Notes under the pieces: generated by a model
Database searches by the model: none
Told to the model about the DNA's origin: nothing
Seen by the model: the letters and a program-made list of their open reading frames with translations, nothing else
Source of the DNA: Teichococcus rhizosphaerae
GTDB taxonomy: Bacteria > Pseudomonadota > Alphaproteobacteria > Acetobacterales > Acetobacteraceae
Direction: 5' to 3'
NCBI RefSeq assembly: GCF_002631185.1
Contig: NZ_PDNU01000025.1
Location: 43,164 to 107,163 of the forward strand
Length of the DNA: 64,000 bases
Shown here: positions 1 through 8,557 of the stretch, one piece after another
Position numbering within the stretch: the first letter of the stretch is position 1
Layout: the number at the start of each line of letters is the position of its first letter
Translations under genes and position numbers: made by a program

Positions 1-2
1 CG

Positions 3-1310
3 GTGGTGGGCCTCGCCGCCTCGATGATCTGGCTCGACTGGCAGATGAGCCTGATCCTGGCCCTGCTCTACCCGGTGGCGGTGGTGCCGGTGCTGCGGCT
101 CGGCAAGCGCATCCGCCGCGCCTCGGGCGGCATGCAGGAGCGGGTGGGCGAGACGGCGGCCATCCTCACCGAGAGCTTCGCCGCCGCCCGGGTGGTGCGG
201 AGCTACGGGCTGGAGCCGCAGGAGGAGGCGCGCGCCGCCCGCGCCTTCGCCGAGCTGCGGCAGGCGCTGCTCACCATCGCCCGCACCCGCGCCAAGCTGG
301 ACCCGATCCTGGAGGCGCTGGGCGGCATCGCCGTGGCGGGCGTGCTGGCCTATGTCGGCTGGAAGGTCAGCACCGGCCGCGGCACGGTGGGCGAGTTCAC
401 CGGCTTCATCACCGCCCTGCTGCTGGCCACCCGGCCGATGCGCGCGCTCGGCTCGCTGAACGCGGCGCTGCAGGAGGGCTTCGGCGGGCTGATCCGCGTC
501 TTCGCCGTGATGGACCGCGCCCCGCGCATCACCGAGCGCCCCGGCGCCGCGCCGCTGCCCGAGGGGGCGGGGCGGCTGGCCTTCGAGGATGTGGGCTTCC
601 ACTATGACGGGGAGGGGCGGGGGCAGCCGGCGCTGTCCGGCCTCAGCTTCGCCGCCGAGCCGGGGCAGACCGTGGCGCTGGTGGGCCCTTCCGGCGCCGG
701 CAAGTCCACCGCCCTCACCCTGCTGCCGCGCCTCTACGACGCGACGGAAGGGCGCATCCTGTTCGACGGCGCCGACATCCGCGACGTCACCCTGGCCTCG
801 CTGCGCGCCGCCATCGCCTATGTCGGGCAGGACGCGGTGATCTTCGACGACACGGCGCTGGCCAACATCGCCTATGGCCGCGCCGGCGCCAGCCGCGCCG
901 AGGTGGAGCAGGCCGCCCGCGCCGCCGCCGCGCACGACTTCATCACCGCCCTGCCGCGCGGCTACGACACGGTGCTGGGACCGGGCGGCTCGCGCCTTTC
1001 GGGCGGGCAGCGGCAGCGCATCGCGCTCGCCCGCGCCCTGCTGCGCAACCCGCGCGTGCTGCTGCTGGACGAGGCGACCTCCGCGCTGGACGCCGAGAAC
1101 GAGGCCGCCATCGGCCGCGCGCTGGAAGGGCTGCGGAAGGGGCGCACCACGCTGGTGGTGGCGCACCGCCTGGCCACCGTGCAGCAGGCGGACCGCATCG
1201 TGGTGATGCGGGACGGGCGCGCCGTCGAGCAGGGGCGCCATGCCGAGCTGGTGGCGCGGGACGGGCTCTATGCCCGCATGGTGCGCACCCAGGCCTTCGC
1301 GGCGGCGTGA
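3..1310 (+). CDS. ABC exporter, fused permease and ATPase (MsbA-like), 5' end missing
   Basis: Half-size ABC exporter of the MsbA/lipid-exporter type, expected to act as a homodimer in the inner membrane. The visible 435 residues hold the last membrane helices (a hydrophobic segment at about residues 102-120) and a complete nucleotide-binding domain. That domain has Walker A GPSGAGKST (about 231), signature LSGGQRQR (about 334) and Walker B VLLLDEATSALD (about 355). The family is usually about 580-600 residues, so the true start is upstream of the window and the first codon here is not a start. The substrate (lipid A, another lipid or a drug) cannot be told from sequence. It converges with the phosphatase gene, 9 bp apart. 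Confidence 0.9.
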   Translation: MVGLAASMIWLDWQMSLILALLYPVAVVPVLRLGKRIRRASGGMQERVGETAAILTESFAAARVVRSYGLEPQEEARAARAFAELRQALLTIARTRAKLDPILEALGGIAVAGVLAYVGWKVSTGRGTVGEFTGFITALLLATRPMRALGSLNAALQEGFGGLIRVFAVMDRAPRITERPGAAPLPEGAGRLAFEDVGFHYDGEGRGQPALSGLSFAAEPGQTVALVGPSGAGKSTALTLLPRLYDATEGRILFDGADIRDVTLASLRAAIAYVGQDAVIFDDTALANIAYGRAGASRAEVEQAARAAAAHDFITALPRGYDTVLGPGGSRLSGGQRQRIALARALLRNPRVLLLDEATSALDAENEAAIGRALEGLRKGRTTLVVAHRLATVQQADRIVVMRDGRAVEQGRHAELVARDGLYARMVRTQAFAAA

Positions 1311-1319
1311 GCCGCGCGG

Positions 1320-1988
1320 CTATTCCCGCCGCAGGATGCCGTCCACCAGCCGGTCCGCCCAGGCGCGGCTGCGGAAGGCGGCGCGCAGCGCGTCCTCGTC
1401 ATAGTCCTCGCGCACCCAGTCCAGGAAGGGCTTCGGCCCATGCGCGCGCAGGAAGCGGGCATATTCCCTGAAGAACGCGTCCAGGATGCCGGTCTTGCTG
1501 GCCGAGACATGGCCGTGCCGCCAGGAAAGCTGGCGCATCGCCGCCTCCACCGGCTCGCCCTGCAGCAGCAGCCACAGCCCGGCGGCGAGGCCGGTGCGGT
1601 CGGCGCCGGACTTGCAGTGGATCAGGACCGGCTCCGGCAGGCGGGCGAAGATCTCCGCCAGGCGCAGCATGCGGTCCTTGTGCGGGGCGCCGCGCGATTC
1701 CAGCGGCGCGTCCACATGCTCCAGCCCCAACTCAGCCGCCATGGCGCGGCCCAGCGCGTCGGAGCCGCAGCTTTCGCGGTGGCCGCGCAGGTTGACGATG
1801 CTGCGGATGCCCGCCCCCTTCACCGCCAGCCGCATCTGGAAGGGGGAGGGGTGGTTGGAGCGGTAAAGGCGGCCGGGCGCCACCACGCCCCAGTTGCGCC
1901 AGGCCAGGCGCAGCACGGCGTGGTCGACAAGGAGGCTGTTGAACCAGGCGGCGCGCCGCCCGGCGGGGGTGGTGAGGTCCTGCGCCAT
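1320..1988 (-). CDS. Tyrosine / dual-specificity phosphatase family protein
   Basis: A 222-residue cytoplasmic protein with the Cys-phosphatase loop HCKSGADRTG (HCx5R) around residues 125-134. An upstream segment VNLRGHRES supplies the usual conserved Asn-Leu-Arg of Siw14/DSP-like phosphatases. The start ATG at 1988 (MAQDLTTPAG) is chosen because the open frame upstream is a Gly/Pro/Arg-rich translation of an intergenic repeat. Such proteins dephosphorylate Tyr or inositol phosphates; the substrate here is unknown. It may be co-transcribed with the Bug gene upstream, across 161 bp that contain a 15-bp tandem repeat. Confidence 0.8.
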   Translation of the reverse strand: MAQDLTTPAGRRAAWFNSLLVDHAVLRLAWRNWGVVAPGRLYRSNHPSPFQMRLAVKGAGIRSIVNLRGHRESCGSDALGRAMAAELGLEHVDAPLESRGAPHKDRMLRLAEIFARLPEPVLIHCKSGADRTGLAAGLWLLLQGEPVEAAMRQLSWRHGHVSASKTGILDAFFREYARFLRAHGPKPFLDWVREDYDEDALRAAFRSRAWADRLVDGILRRE

Positions 1989-2100
1989 GCTGCGGGGTAT
2001 GGCGCCGCGCCCGCCCCGCGCCAAGGCCGGATGTTCCAGCCCCGCCCCCGGCGCATGGCGGAGCGCGGCCCCCCCGCTCAGCCCGCCCCGCCCAATCGGC

Positions 2101-2160
2101 CCCGCTCGGCCCGGCCCGCTCAGTCCGTCCCCGCTCAGTCCGCCCCCGCTCAGTCCGCCC
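2101..2160 (-). repeat. 15-bp tandem repeat containing the stop codon of the Bug gene
   Basis: Three near-identical 15-bp units, ccgctcagtccgccc, lie at 2116-2130, 2131-2145 and 2146-2160 (one mismatch), with a degenerate copy at 2101-2115. The stop codon of the minus-strand Bug gene (TCA at 2150-2152 on the plus strand) is inside the last unit. The repeat therefore copies the gene's last codons and TGA in frame downstream. Confidence 0.85.
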
Positions 2161-3163
2161 GGGCGCCGGAGGACTTCACCGCCGCCTCCCACAGCGGCCG
2201 CTCCGCCTTGCCGCGCGCGATGGCCTCCTCCGGCGTGGACCAGAGCGGCGTGCCGCCCGCCTGCAGGAAGCGCTGCTTCAGCCCCTCATCGGCCGAGATC
2301 TCGCGCAGCGCGGCGTTCATCCGGTCGATGATCGGGCGCGGCGTGGCGGCCGGCGCCACGAAGGCGCCCCAGGAGGTGATGACGAAGTCCTCCATCCCCG
2401 CCTCGGCCATGGTCGGCACGTCGGGCAGCGTGGGCCAGCGCCGCGCGCCGGTCACGGCCAGCGCCCGCATCCGGCCCTCCTGGATCACCGGCACATAGGA
2501 GGCGAGGTTGTCGATGGCGAAGGTGACGTCGCCCGAGAGCATGGCCGGGATGGTCTGCGCCGCGCCGCGGAAGGGCACGTGGGTGGCGTCGAGCTTCAGC
2601 CGGTTGCGGAAGATCTCGCCCGAAAGATGCGGCGTGGTGCCGACGCCCGGCGAGCCGAAGGAGACGCCGTTGGGCTGCTTGCGCACCCAGGCGATGAAAT
2701 CCTGCAGCGTGGTGGCCGGGACGTGCTGGCTGGAGACCACCACCACGTTCGGGAACTCCCAGGTGAGCGCGACGGGGATGAAGTCCCGGTCGATGTCCCA
2801 GGGCATCTTGCTGTAGAGGTACTGGTTGATCGAGAAATGCCCGATCGTGGAGGCGCCGAAGGTGTAGCCGTCGGGCGCGGCCTTGGCCACGGCGTCCATG
2901 CCGATGTTGCCGCCGGCGCCGGGCCGGTTCTCCACCACGAAGTTCTGCCCCAGCTTCTGCGACAGCCGCTCGCAGAGCAGGCGGGTCAGCAGGTCGGTGG
3001 AGCCGGCGGGCGGGTAGGGGACGATCATGCGGATCGGGCGGTCCGGCCAGGCGCCGGTGCCCGAGGCCGCGCTTCCCTGCGCGCGGGCCGGGGTCGCGAG
3101 GAAGGGGGCGGCGAGGGCGGGCGACGCCAGGGCGGCGCCCAGCAGGGCGCGGCGGGTGGTCAT
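2150..3163 (-). CDS. Bug/TctC-family periplasmic substrate-binding protein
   Basis: A 337-residue tripartite tricarboxylate transporter receptor (Bug family). It starts MTTRRALLGAALASPALA, a Tat- or Sec-type signal ending at ATPARAQ. The mature part opens with the family hallmark WPDRPIRMIVPYPPAGSTD, then VENRPGAGGNIG and the C-terminal PDVPTMAEAG. Bug proteins bind carboxylates in the periplasm and normally feed a TctAB permease, but no tctA or tctB lies nearby. The ATG at 3163 is preferred over upstream frames because it begins the signal peptide. The stop codon sits in a 15-bp tandem repeat. Confidence 0.9.
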   Translation of the reverse strand: MTTRRALLGAALASPALAAPFLATPARAQGSAASGTGAWPDRPIRMIVPYPPAGSTDLLTRLLCERLSQKLGQNFVVENRPGAGGNIGMDAVAKAAPDGYTFGASTIGHFSINQYLYSKMPWDIDRDFIPVALTWEFPNVVVVSSQHVPATTLQDFIAWVRKQPNGVSFGSPGVGTTPHLSGEIFRNRLKLDATHVPFRGAAQTIPAMLSGDVTFAIDNLASYVPVIQEGRMRALAVTGARRWPTLPDVPTMAEAGMEDFVITSWGAFVAPAATPRPIIDRMNAALREISADEGLKQRFLQAGGTPLWSTPEEAIARGKAERPLWEAAVKSSGARAD

Positions 3164-3261
3164 GGGGCGAATCCTCCGGTGTCGGTGTTCCTGGGCCGGA
3201 GGATGCCGGAAAGCGGCGCGGCCGCGCCAGTCCCCCCCCTTTCGGGAGGGGGCGGCGCCGC

Positions 3262-4176
3262 TCAGGGCCAGCGCACCTCGGGCGGCATGGACATCAGGAT
3301 CGCCTCGGTGTTGCCGCCCGTGCGCAGCCCGAACAGCGTGCCGCGGTCGTGCAGCAGGTTGAACTCCACGTAGCGGCCGCGGCGGACGAGCTGGTGCTCG
3401 CGCTCCGCCTCCGTCCAGGGCTCGTGCATGCGGCGGCGGACGATGGCGGGGTAGGCGGCCAGGAAGGCCTCGCCCACGTCGCGGGTGAAGGCGAAGTGAT
3501 CTCCCAGCTTCTCCCCCTCCGGCTCGTCCCGCCCCAGCCAGTCGTAGAAGATGCCGCCCAGGCCGCGCGGCTCGTTGCGGTGGGGGAGGAAGAAGTACTC
3601 GTCGCACCAGGCCTTGAAGCGCGGGTAGTAGGCCGCGTCGTGCCGGTCGCAGGCGGCCTGGAAGGCGGCGTGGAAGCTGGCGCCGTCCTCCAGCGACTCG
3701 GGCGCCGTCATGTTCATCGGCGTCAGGTCCCCCCCGCCGCCGAACCAGGCGCGGCTTGTGGCGATGAAGCGCGTGTTCATGTGCGCCGCCGGCACGCGGG
3801 GGGAGCGCATATGCGCCACCAGCGAGACGCCGGTGGCCAGGAAGCGCGGATCCTCCTCCGCGCCGGGGATCTGCCGGCGGAACTCCGGGCTGAACTCGCC
3901 CCAGACGGTGGAGACGTTCACCCCCACCTTCTCGAACACCCGCCCCCGCATGACGGACATCACGCCGCCGCCGCCGGGCGCGTTCCCGTTGGGGCGCTCC
4001 CAGGCGCTGCGCTGGAAGCGCCCGGCGGGCAGGGCGGCGTGCGGCCCTTCCGCCAGCGCGTCCTCGATCGCCTCGAAGCTGGCGCAGAGCCGGTCGCGCA
4101 GCGACTCGAACCAGGCGCGGGCCGGAGCGGCCAGGGGATGGGCGTCGGGGGAGGGGGAGGGCGGCGTGTCGGGCAT
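3262..4176 (-). CDS. hemF: Oxygen-dependent coproporphyrinogen-III oxidase
   Basis: HemF oxidatively decarboxylates coproporphyrinogen III to protoporphyrinogen IX in aerobic heme synthesis. The 304-residue product contains the conserved HemF segments [37 protein letters not shown] and the C-terminal [12 protein letters not shown] plus [14 protein letters not shown]. Length matches the family (about 300). The start at 4176 (MPDTPPSP) avoids an Arg/Pro-rich upstream extension. The gene is divergent from petABC, which consumes heme, across a 335-bp intergenic region. Confidence 0.97.
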   Translation of the reverse strand: MPDTPPSPSPDAHPLAAPARAWFESLRDRLCASFEAIEDALAEGPHAALPAGRFQRSAWERPNGNAPGGGGVMSVMRGRVFEKVGVNVSTVWGEFSPEFRRQIPGAEEDPRFLATGVSLVAHMRSPRVPAAHMNTRFIATSRAWFGGGGDLTPMNMTAPESLEDGASFHAAFQAACDRHDAAYYPRFKAWCDEYFFLPHRNEPRGLGGIFYDWLGRDEPEGEKLGDHFAFTRDVGEAFLAAYPAIVRRRMHEPWTEAEREHQLVRRGRYVEFNLLHDRGTLFGLRTGGNTEAILMSMPPEVRWP

Positions 4177-4511
4177 GGCGGGAAGGAGGCTCCTGCGGCG
4201 GCCCGCGCGGGGCGCGGCGGGCGGCGGGTGGGCGGGCCGGCGGGCGGCGTGGGCGCCGGCCGCGATGGGGCTAGCGCGGCGGCCCGGCCGCCGCAACCGG
4301 GGCGGCGGGAGGGCGGGAAGGGCGCCGCATGTCGCGCGGCGGCGCCTGCGGCAATTGCCACCCTGCTATGCCTGCCTTTATATGGCGCCGGCGCACGGTG
4401 TTGCAGCGCGGCTTCGCGCGTGGCCGTCGCTGCCGCAGTTCTGCGGACAGGGATTAGCGGTCGGCCCGCCTGCCAGGATATCGGGGCGGCCGCCAAAAGG
4501 GACGATGAGGC
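4177..4511. other. Divergent intergenic region between hemF and petA
   Basis: This 335-bp stretch has no convincing gene. It must carry the promoters for hemF (leftward) and petABC (rightward). The half nearest hemF is extremely G/C-rich, while the half nearest petA holds the only AT-richer patch, around 4350-4390. Confidence 0.6.
4355..4384 (+). promoter_or_regulatory. Candidate sigma-70-type promoter for petABC
   Basis: TTGCCA at 4355-4360 is followed after 18 bp by TATATG at 4379-4384 (or after 17 bp by TTATAT). It lies about 130 bp upstream of the petA start in the AT-richest part of the intergenic region. Assigned by eye only. Confidence 0.4.
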
Positions 4512-5102
4512 ATGGCCGATACGCTTGCGCCGAGCAGCAGCTCCCCCGGTATGGGTGGCGCCCATGGGGCTGGTGCCCATGGCCCCGAACAGGGCACCAA
4601 ACGGGACTTCCTTAAACTGGCGGCGGGCTCCTTCGCGGCGATCGGCGTGGGCGCCATTGTCTGGCCGTTCATCCACTCGATGAACCCCGCCAAGGACGTG
4701 CTGGCGCTCGCCAGCACCGATGTGAACCTCGCCCCCATCGCCGAGGGGCAGGCCGTCACCGTGATGTGGCGCGGCAAGCCGGTCTTCGTGCGCCACCGCA
4801 CGGCGCAGGAGGTCCAGGAGGCCGAGGCGGTGCCGCTGGGCGAGCTGCGCGACCCGCAGGCGGACAGCGACCGCGTGGAGCGCAAGCCCTGGCTGGTGGT
4901 GCTGGGCGTCTGCACCCATCTCGGCTGCGTGCCGCTGGGCCAGCGCCCGACCGATGCGCGGGGCGATTTCGGCGGCTGGTTCTGCCCCTGCCACGGCAGC
5001 CACTACGACACGTCCGGCCGAATTCGCCGCGGCCCGGCGCCGACGAACCTTGCGGTTCCGGAATACAGCTTCACCTCCGATACCCAGATCCGCATCGGCT
5101 GA
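4512..5102 (+). CDS. petA: Ubiquinol-cytochrome c reductase, Rieske iron-sulfur subunit
   Basis: Subunit of the cytochrome bc1 complex that passes electrons from ubiquinol to cytochrome c1. The 196-residue product has an N-terminal anchor (about residues 35-52) preceded by KRDFLKL, a Tat-like motif with Lys-Arg, as is common in Rieske proteins. The [2Fe-2S] ligands are in CTHLGC (134-139) and [20 protein letters not shown] (158-177). It is the first gene of petABC; petB follows after 12 bp. The start has an upstream gatgagg ribosome-binding site. Confidence 0.97.
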   Translation: MADTLAPSSSSPGMGGAHGAGAHGPEQGTKRDFLKLAAGSFAAIGVGAIVWPFIHSMNPAKDVLALASTDVNLAPIAEGQAVTVMWRGKPVFVRHRTAQEVQEAEAVPLGELRDPQADSDRVERKPWLVVLGVCTHLGCVPLGQRPTDARGDFGGWFCPCHGSHYDTSGRIRRGPAPTNLAVPEYSFTSDTQIRIG

Positions 5103-5114
5103 GGACCGCACCCC

Positions 5115-6386
5115 ATGGCATCCGGCCTGCACGACAGCAGCTTTAGCAACCCGGTGGTGCGCTGGATCGACCAGCGCATGCCGGTGTTCACCATGATGCA
5201 AAAGGAGTACGGGACCTTCCCGACTCCCCGGAATTTCAACTACTTCTGGAATTTCGGCGCGCTGGCGATGATCAACCTGATGGTCATGATCGCCACCGGC
5301 ATCTTCCTGGCGATGAACTACACGGCGCATACCAGCCTGGCCTTCGACAGCGTCGAGCGCATCATGCGCGACGTGAACTATGGCTGGCTGATCCGCTACG
5401 TTCACATGAACGGCGCCTCGATGTTCTTCATCGTGGTCCTCGTCCACGTCTGGCGCGGCATGTATTACGGCTCCTACAAGGCGCCGCGCGAGCTGCTCTG
5501 GATGCTGGGCGTCGTCATCTTCCTGCTGATGATGGCCACCGCCTTCATGGGCTACGTGCTGCCCTGGGGCCAGATGTCCTTCTGGGGCGCCACGGTCATC
5601 ACCAACCTGTTCTCCGCCATCCCGCTGGTGGGCGACAGCATCGTGACCCTGCTGTGGGGCGGCTTCTCGGTCGACAACCCGACGCTGAACCGCTTCTTCT
5701 CGCTCCACTACCTGCTGCCCTTCGTGATCGCCGGCGTGGTGTTCCTCCATGTCGCCGCGCTGCACATCACGGGCTCCAACAACCCGCTGGGCATCGAGCC
5801 CAAGGGCCCGCAGGACACGCTGCCCTTCCACCCCTACTACACCGTCAAGGACAGCGTCGGGATCATCGTCTACTTCATCGTCTTCGCCTTCCTGGTGTTC
5901 TTCAGCCCGAACTACCTGGGCCACCCGGACAACTACATCCCGGCCAACCCGCTGGTGACGCCGGCGCACATTGTGCCCGAGTGGTACTTCCTGCCCTTCT
6001 ACGCCATCCTCCGCGCGGTGCCGAACAAGCTCGGCGGCGTGCTGATGATGTTCGGCTCGATCGCCATCCTGTTCGTGCTGCCCTGGCTGGACCGCTCGCC
6101 GGTGCGCTCCATGCGCTTCCGCCCGATCGCCAGGTGGCTGTTCCTGCTCTGGACGGTGAACTTCTTCGTGCTGATGTACTGCGGCGGCATGCCGGCCGAG
6201 GAGCCCTATGTCACCATCAGCCGCCTCTCCACGGCCTACTACTTCGGCTACTTCCTGGTGATCCTGCCCCTGCTGGCGAAGATCGAGCGGCCGCTGCCGC
6301 TGCCGGAAAGCATCGCCAAGGCCGTGCTGCGCGGCGGCGGACCCCTGCCCGGCGCCGCCGTGGCCAAGCCCATGGAGAAGGCGTGA
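5115..6386 (+). CDS. petB: Cytochrome b of the bc1 complex
   Basis: Diheme membrane subunit holding the quinol-oxidising (Qo) and quinone-reducing (Qi) sites. The 423 residues contain about eight hydrophobic helices. Heme-ligand histidines lie in [27 protein letters not shown] and VFLHVAALH, and the Qo-site PEWY motif is present ([18 protein letters not shown]). A C-terminal tail follows the last helix. The stop overlaps the petC start (TGATG), indicating translational coupling. Confidence 0.98.
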   Translation: MASGLHDSSFSNPVVRWIDQRMPVFTMMQKEYGTFPTPRNFNYFWNFGALAMINLMVMIATGIFLAMNYTAHTSLAFDSVERIMRDVNYGWLIRYVHMNGASMFFIVVLVHVWRGMYYGSYKAPRELLWMLGVVIFLLMMATAFMGYVLPWGQMSFWGATVITNLFSAIPLVGDSIVTLLWGGFSVDNPTLNRFFSLHYLLPFVIAGVVFLHVAALHITGSNNPLGIEPKGPQDTLPFHPYYTVKDSVGIIVYFIVFAFLVFFSPNYLGHPDNYIPANPLVTPAHIVPEWYFLPFYAILRAVPNKLGGVLMMFGSIAILFVLPWLDRSPVRSMRFRPIARWLFLLWTVNFFVLMYCGGMPAEEPYVTISRLSTAYYFGYFLVILPLLAKIERPLPLPESIAKAVLRGGGPLPGAAVAKPMEKA

Positions 6387-7168
6387 TGCCGGTGCGTACC
6401 CTGAAAGCGGCAGCCCTGGCTGCCGCCCTGTCCCTCGGGCTGATGGCGGCGCCGGGCGCCCAGGCGGCGGAAGGGCACATCGAGATCCCCGACACCCGCT
6501 TCGCCTTCGACGGGCTGTTCGGCACCTTCGACCGCGCCGAGCTGCAGCGCGGCTTCCAGGTCTACAAGGAGGTCTGCGCCGCCTGCCACGGCATGCGCCT
6601 GCTCTCCTACCGCAACCTGCGCGACATCGGGCTGTCCGAGGATCAGGTGGCGGCGGTCGCGGCCGGCTACCAGATCCAGGACGGGCCGAACGACGATGGC
6701 GAGATGTTCGAGCGCCCCGGCCGCGCCTCGGACCGCTTCCGCCGTCCCTTCGCCAATGACGCGGCGGCCCGCGCGGCCAACAACGGCGCGCTGCCGCCCG
6801 ACCTGTCGGTGATCACCAAGGCCCGCGTCGGCGGCGCGGACTACATCCACGCGCTGCTGGTGGGCTACGAGGACCCGCCGCCGGCCGGCGTCACCGTGAT
6901 GGAGGGGATGCACTACAACAAGTACTTCCCCGGCCATCAGATCGCCATGGCGCCGCCGATCAACAGCGACGGCCAGGTCCAGTACGCCGACGGCACGCGC
7001 GCCACGGTGGACCAGATGAGCCGCGACGTTTCCGCCTTCCTGACCTGGGCGGCCGAGCCGGAGCTGGAAACCCGCCGCGCCATGGGCGTGCGGATCATCC
7101 TGTTCCTGATCATCCTGGGCGGCCTGACCTATGCCGTGAAGCGGAAGATCTGGGCCGACGTCCACTAG
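6386..7168 (+). CDS. petC: Cytochrome c1 of the bc1 complex
   Basis: The 260-residue product carries a Sec signal peptide (residues 1-28, ending AQAAEG), the c-type heme site CAACH (64-68), and a downstream Met in the IAMAPPI segment as the likely sixth ligand. A C-terminal membrane anchor (RIILFLIILGGLTYAV) fixes it to the inner membrane facing the periplasm. The start at 6386 overlaps the petB stop. A strong intrinsic terminator follows 37 bp after the stop, closing the operon. Confidence 0.97.
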   Translation: MPVRTLKAAALAAALSLGLMAAPGAQAAEGHIEIPDTRFAFDGLFGTFDRAELQRGFQVYKEVCAACHGMRLLSYRNLRDIGLSEDQVAAVAAGYQIQDGPNDDGEMFERPGRASDRFRRPFANDAAARAANNGALPPDLSVITKARVGGADYIHALLVGYEDPPPAGVTVMEGMHYNKYFPGHQIAMAPPINSDGQVQYADGTRATVDQMSRDVSAFLTWAAEPELETRRAMGVRIILFLIILGGLTYAVKRKIWADVH

Positions 7169-7204
7169 GCCAGCGCGGCCCCGCCGCCTGCCGGACCTTC
7201 CCGA

Positions 7205-7230
7205 GGGCCGCCCGCCAGGCGGCCCTTTTT
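7205..7230 (+). terminator. Intrinsic terminator of petABC
   Basis: A perfect 8-bp stem gggccgcc / ggcggccc with a 5-nt loop is followed by five T. It lies 37 bp after petC and just before mtnP. Confidence 0.9.
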
Positions 7231-7251
7231 CCATTCAGGGAAATGCATCGC

Positions 7252-8136
7252 ATGAGCGAGACCATCGAACCCGTCATCGGCCTGATCGGCGGCTCCGGCC
7301 TTTACGACATCGACGGGCTGGAGGAGCGCGAATGGCGCCGCGTCGAGAGCCCCTGGGGCGAGCCCTCGGACGAGCTGCTGTTCGGCCGGCTGGAGGGCGT
7401 GCGCTGCGTCTTCCTGCCCCGCCACGGGCGCGGCCACCGCGTGCCGCCCTCGGCGCTGAACTACCGCGCCAACATCGACGTGCTGAAGCGCGCGGGCGTG
7501 ACCGAGATCCTGTCCCTGTCCGCCGTGGGCTCGCTGAACGGCGACCTGCCCCCCGGCACCTTCGTCATCGTCGACCAGTTCATCGACCGCACCTTCGCGC
7601 GCGCCAAGAGCTTCTTCGAGACGGGCTGCGTGGCGCATGTCTCGGTGGCGCACCCCGTCTGCCCGCGCCTCGGCGACGCGGCGGAGGAGGCGGCGCGCCG
7701 GATCGGGGTGAAGCACAAGCGCGGTGGCACCTACCTGGTGATGGAAGGCCCCCAGTTCTCCACCAAGGCGGAAAGCGAGCTGTACCGCGCCTGGGGCTGC
7801 GACGTGATCGGCATGACCAACATGCCGGAGGCCAAGCTCGCCCGCGAGGCGGAGCTCTGCTACGCCACCATCGCCATGGTCACCGACTTCGACTGCTGGC
7901 ACCCGGACCATGAGCATGTCTCGGTCGAGGCCGTGGTGAAGGTGATGTACGAGAACGCCGGCCGCGCCAAGGCGCTGGTGAAGGCCGTGGTGCCGATGCT
8001 GGGCAAGCCCCGCGGCGCCTGCCCGGCGGGCTGCGACCGGGCGCTGGAATACGCCATCGTCACCCCGCCCGAGAAGCGCGACCCGTCGCTGATGGCGAGG
8101 CTGGACGCGGTGGCCGGCCGCGTGCTGCGCGGCTGA
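7252..8136 (+). CDS. mtnP: S-methyl-5'-thioadenosine phosphorylase
   Basis: Phosphorolyses methylthioadenosine to adenine and methylthioribose-1-phosphate in methionine salvage. The N-terminal GLIGGSGLYDIDGL, the SLSAVGSLN segment, MEGPQFSTKAES and GMTNMPEAKLAREAELCYA are family hallmarks. Length is about 294 residues. An alternative ATG at 7243 lies only 3 nt after the aggg ribosome-binding site, so ATG at 7252 is preferred. It converges with the response-regulator gene over a hairpin. Confidence 0.95.
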   Translation: MSETIEPVIGLIGGSGLYDIDGLEEREWRRVESPWGEPSDELLFGRLEGVRCVFLPRHGRGHRVPPSALNYRANIDVLKRAGVTEILSLSAVGSLNGDLPPGTFVIVDQFIDRTFARAKSFFETGCVAHVSVAHPVCPRLGDAAEEAARRIGVKHKRGGTYLVMEGPQFSTKAESELYRAWGCDVIGMTNMPEAKLAREAELCYATIAMVTDFDCWHPDHEHVSVEAVVKVMYENAGRAKALVKAVVPMLGKPRGACPAGCDRALEYAIVTPPEKRDPSLMARLDAVAGRVLRG

Positions 8137-8164
8137 GGCCAGCGCCTTCCCCGGCCGCGCCGGA

Positions 8165-8190
8165 AGCCGGGAGGGGTGGCTCTCCCGGCT
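8165..8190. terminator. Hairpin between convergent mtnP and response-regulator genes
   Basis: A 9-bp perfect stem agccgggag / ctcccggct with an 8-nt loop lies 28 bp after mtnP and 8 bp from the end of the opposing gene. There is no long T run, so it could serve both strands weakly. Confidence 0.6.
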
Positions 8191-8197
8191 CTTCCCG

Positions 8198-8557
8198 TCA
8201 GCAGCAGACCTGTTCCAGCGCGGCGATGAGGTCGCGCGGGTCATAGGGCTTGGCCAGCACCGGCACGCTGCGGTGCCGCTCCGGCAGCCCCGCCGCGCCA
8301 TAGCCGGTGGCGACGACGAAGGGGATGGCATGCGCCACCAGCCGGTCCGCCACCGGGATCGAGGCCTGGCCGGCGAGGTTGATGTCGAGCACGGCGGCCT
8401 CGGGCTGCTCCGAGTCGAACAGCGCCATCGCCTCCTCCACCGTCGCGGCCGGGCCGAGCACGAGGGCGCCGGCCTCGAGCAGCGCGTCCTCGACCAGCAT
8501 CGCGATCAGGGCCTCGTCCTCGACCACGAGGATCCGGCGGCCGTTCAGTCCGCTCAT
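8198..8557 (-). CDS. Single-domain response regulator (receiver only)
   Basis: A 119-residue CheY-like receiver without an output domain. Acidic pocket E13-D14-E15, phospho-acceptor D58 in AVLDIN, switch T84 and K103 (LAKPYDP) are all present. It overlaps the upstream histidine kinase by 4 nt (ATGA), so the two are translationally coupled. Receivers paired with HWE kinases often work as phosphate sinks or act on a partner protein; the target is not visible here. Confidence 0.93.
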   Translation of the reverse strand: MSGLNGRRILVVEDEALIAMLVEDALLEAGALVLGPAATVEEAMALFDSEQPEAAVLDINLAGQASIPVADRLVAHAIPFVVATGYGAAGLPERHRSVPVLAKPYDPRDLIAALEQVCC